Shown: positions 6,534 to 8,286 of the stretch, piece by piece
How positions within the stretch are numbered: the first letter of the stretch is position 1
Layout of the letters: each line of letters starts with the position of its first letter
Assembly: GCA_041477005.1 (NCBI GenBank)
Contig: JBGOUJ010000348.1
Span: 1 to 8,286, forward strand
Direction: 5' to 3'
Length of the DNA: 8,286 nt
DNA from: JBGOUJ01 sp041477005
GTDB taxonomy: Bacteria > Acidobacteriota > Terriglobia > Bryobacterales > JACQDG01
Translations under genes and position numbers: made by a program
Notes under the pieces: model-generated
The model's input: the letters and a program-made list of their open reading frames with translations, nothing else
What the model was told of the DNA's origin: nothing
Databases searched by the model: none

Positions 6534-6540
6534 CGGCCGT

Positions 6541-7599
6541 ATGAGAAAGGCTTCCCTGGGAATCCTGATGGCTTCGGCGCTGATCGCGCCCCTCCTGGCA
6601 CAGAGCCAGGACACTACCAACCAGGCCACCAGCCAGACCGACCAGACTACAAACACCAAGCCCAAGAAGGTCAAGGGCAAGAAGCAGGACGTGGAGTCGA
6701 TCGGCGACCGGGGCGTGGGCTCGGGTATCAATTTCTATTCGCTCGAGAAAGAGATTGCGCTGGGCAAGCAACTGGCGCAGGAAATCGAGCGGCAGGCCAG
6801 GATCATCGACGACCCGATCATCGCCGAGTACGTCAACCGGCTGGGGCAAAACCTGGTGCGTAACTCCGACGCCAAGGTTCCCTTCACCATCAAAGTGCTG
6901 GACACCGAGGAGCCGAATGCGCTCTCGCTGCCCGGCGGGTTCTTCTTTGTGAACGCGGGGCTGATTGCTCTGGCGGATTCGGAATCGGAAATCGCCGGCG
7001 CCATGGCCCACGAGATCGCTCACGTTGCGGCCCGCCACGGCACCCGCCAGGCCACCAAAGGGGAGCTCATCAATATCGGCACCATCCCGCTGATCTTCAT
7101 GGGCGGATGGACCGGCTACATCATCCGCCAGGGCGCCGGGCTGGCCATTCCCCTGGGGTTCTTGAAATTCAGTCGCAGCTTCGAGCGTGAGGCCGATTAT
7201 CTGGGACTGCAATACCTGTATAAGGCCGGCTACGATCCGAACTCGTTCGTCGACTTCTTCGAAAAGATGGAGAAACTGGAGAAAAAGAAGCCAGGGACGC
7301 TCTCCAAGCTCTTCACCACCCACCCGATGACGGAAGACCGCGTGGTGGCGGCCCAGAAGGAAATCCAGCAGGTTCTGCCCAGCAAGCCAGAGTACGTGGT
7401 CAACACCTCGGAATTCCTCGATGTGAAGGCCCGGCTGATGGCCATGCACAACCGCAAGAAGGTCGATGACAAGGACGCCAATCGGCCCCGGCTGCGCCGG
7501 GCTCCCGGCGGCGGTACCGTTCCGGTCGACGACAAGGGCAATGGCAAGACCAGCGACACGGGCGAAGACGACGACCGTCCTACGCTGAAGCGGCGGTAA
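6541..7599 (+). CDS. secreted/periplasmic M48 family zinc metalloprotease (LoiP/BepA-like catalytic domain)
   Basis: This 352-residue protein begins with a signal peptide (MRKASLGILMASALIAPLLA, cleavage probably near residue 20-22) and has no lipobox cysteine. A Gln/Thr/Lys-rich linker follows (about 22-50). The M48 domain shows LPGGFFFVN (130-138), the zinc motif HEIAH (157-161, between GAMA and VAARHG) and FEREADYLG (214-222), where E215 is the likely third zinc ligand. TTHPMTEDRV (259-268) is a family hallmark. A hydrophobic insert between the zinc motifs (about 177-207) is typical. The TPR domain of BepA is absent, so it is closer in layout to LoiP/YggG. The last ~50 residues are charged and low-complexity (KKVDDKDANR, GEDDDRP). 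The expected role is outer-envelope protein quality control. The enzyme appears intact and active. Confidence 0.93.
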   Translation: MRKASLGILMASALIAPLLAQSQDTTNQATSQTDQTTNTKPKKVKGKKQDVESIGDRGVGSGINFYSLEKEIALGKQLAQEIERQARIIDDPIIAEYVNRLGQNLVRNSDAKVPFTIKVLDTEEPNALSLPGGFFFVNAGLIALADSESEIAGAMAHEIAHVAARHGTRQATKGELINIGTIPLIFMGGWTGYIIRQGAGLAIPLGFLKFSRSFEREADYLGLQYLYKAGYDPNSFVDFFEKMEKLEKKKPGTLSKLFTTHPMTEDRVVAAQKEIQQVLPSKPEYVVNTSEFLDVKARLMAMHNRKKVDDKDANRPRLRRAPGGGTVPVDDKGNGKTSDTGEDDDRPTLKRR

Positions 7600-7607
7600 G
7601 AGAATTT

Positions 7608-7656
7608 TCCGAGCCGCGACCGTGAGGAAACCGCTCCCTCACGGTCGCGGCTCGGA
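7608..7656. terminator. perfect 20-bp inverted repeat, probable bidirectional terminator
   Basis: The arms at 7608-7627 and 7637-7656 are perfectly complementary over 20 bp, with a 9-base loop (7628-7636). The repeat begins 8 bases after the protease stop and overlaps the end of the convergent acetate kinase gene. Its right arm, read on the minus strand, encodes S-E-P-R-P and the TGA. The stem is GC-rich and very stable. Neither side has a proper T-run (on the plus strand only TTGGATTAT follows), so termination may be non-canonical or the stem may protect both 3' ends. The position between convergent genes supports the terminator reading. Confidence 0.75.
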
Positions 7657-8286
7657 TTGGATTATCCGGTAGGTTTCCCGCGCGACAATTAATTCCTCAT
7701 TGGTGGCCAGCGCCAGCGCGGCTACGGGCGCATCCCCGGCGGAAACGACCCGGTCTCCCGCCTGCTCGCGGTTTCGGGCCGGATCGAGCCGGATGCCCAG
7801 GAACTCCAGACCCTGGCAACAGCCCTCCCGCAGCGTCGCGGAATTCTCCCCGATGCCGCCGGTGAAAGCCACCGCATCGAGACCACCCATCGCGGCGGCG
7901 TAAGCGCCGATCGTCTTGCGCACTTGATAGGCCAGAGTATCCAGGGCGAGGCGGGCCTCGGGGGCGCCCGCCACCTCCAGGTCCCGAACATCCCCGCCGG
8001 CGATCCCGGAAATTGCAGCCAGCCCACCCTCTCGCAGCAGCTCCTCGCGCATTTGGCCCGGCGAAAGGCCAAGCCGGTCCATTACAAACAGCACGGCGAA
8101 GGGATCAAGGTCGCCGTGGCGGGTGGCGTTTTCCAGGCCCGATTGCGGCGAAAAGCCCATCGTAGTGTCGACCGAGCAGCCGTCCCGGATGGCGCAGATC
8201 GAGCTGCTGCCGCCCAGGTGACAGGAAATCAGGCGCAGGCCGCTCCCGGTCCGGCCGAGCATCCGCGGGACGCGCTCGGCGACGTA
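7639..8286 (-). CDS. ackA: acetate kinase, C-terminal part (5' end beyond the window)
   Basis: The C-terminal 215 residues are visible, and the frame runs open through the right edge. The full protein is normally about 370-400 residues, so roughly the first half is missing, including the N-terminal ATP/acetyl-phosphate residues. Visible motifs by fragment position are ISCHLGGSSS (20-29, with the catalytic-site H23), VDTTMGFSPQSGL (39-51), TRHGDLDPFAVLFVM (55-69, with R56 matching the active-site Arg), SGIAGGDVRDL (93-103) and FTGGIGENS (141-149, with Mg-binding E147). ATP + acetate to ADP + acetyl phosphate is the expected cytosolic reaction. The SPQSGL and RHGDLDPF wording differs from the E. 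coli TPLEGL/RSGDIDP form and matches a divergent bacterial subgroup, so propionate or another short acyl substrate is possible. The ATG at 8262 is internal, not the start. Confidence 0.92.
   Translation of the reverse strand, partial: YVAERVPRMLGRTGSGLRLISCHLGGSSSICAIRDGCSVDTTMGFSPQSGLENATRHGDLDPFAVLFVMDRLGLSPGQMREELLREGGLAAISGIAGGDVRDLEVAGAPEARLALDTLAYQVRKTIGAYAAAMGGLDAVAFTGGIGENSATLREGCCQGLEFLGIRLDPARNREQAGDRVVSAGDAPVAALALATNEELIVARETYRIIQSEPRP

Larger units (their letters stand above)
6425..6540. promoter_or_regulatory. divergent control region between aminotransferase and M48 protease genes
   Basis: These 116 bases must hold the promoters of two genes facing away from each other. The visible elements are the minus-strand ribosome site at 6431-6436, the plus-strand TATAAT at 6498-6503 and the plus-strand ribosome site at 6528-6533. 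No clear operator palindrome is visible. No convincing -10/-35 pair could be chosen for the minus strand. Confidence 0.5.

Noticed and set aside
6463..7449. 328-codon minus-strand frame over the M48 protease
   Set aside because: It is antisense to a gene with HEIAH and a signal peptide. It has no motif of its own.

Overview
The window is GC-rich, with long unused open frames opposite its real genes, and it looks like chromosomal DNA of a Gram-negative-type bacterium. An Acidobacteriota of the Solibacter/Bryobacter kind is my best guess. The guess rests on the gene set: a multi-span membrane protein with DGDTG and FEWLSE motifs beside a GtrB-like transferase, a zinc-ribbon membrane protein beside a DUF2752 protein, a lone DUF4159 protein, a secreted M48 protease and a divergent acetate kinase. 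I cannot confirm the taxon from the window. I see no insertion sequence, phage gene, CRISPR array, tRNA or rRNA.

Layout, left to right. Bases 1-323 hold no convincing gene, apart from a possible last few codons of an upstream gene ending at 35. Bases 324-2938 (+) hold two genes that overlap by 4 bases: a polytopic membrane protein with a soluble C-terminal domain, and a GT2 polyprenyl-phosphate glycosyltransferase with two C-terminal membrane helices. Together they suggest lipid-linked sugar synthesis and use in the inner membrane. After a gene-poor gap (2939-3259), bases 3260-4341 (+) hold a second tight pair: a zinc-ribbon multi-span membrane protein and a small DUF2752 membrane protein. 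Bases 4390-6424 (-) hold a class V PLP-dependent aminotransferase-fold enzyme followed by a membrane-anchored DUF4159 protein. The 94-base gap between them is rich in repeats and hairpins.

A 116-base divergent control region (6425-6540) then separates the aminotransferase from a signal-peptide-bearing M48 metalloprotease (6541-7599, +). This protease converges on the 3' half of an acetate kinase gene (7639 to the right edge, -). Between the two lies a perfect 20-bp inverted repeat whose right arm encodes the last five residues and stop codon of the acetate kinase.

Functionally this is mostly cell-envelope and housekeeping content: glycolipid synthesis, membrane proteins, envelope proteolysis and acetate/acetyl-phosphate metabolism. 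No complete novel system is evident. The items most worth following up are the zinc-ribbon/DUF2752 pair, the membrane protein/GtrB pair, the terminator-like repeat that invades acetate kinase coding sequence, and the uncertain substrate of the class V enzyme.
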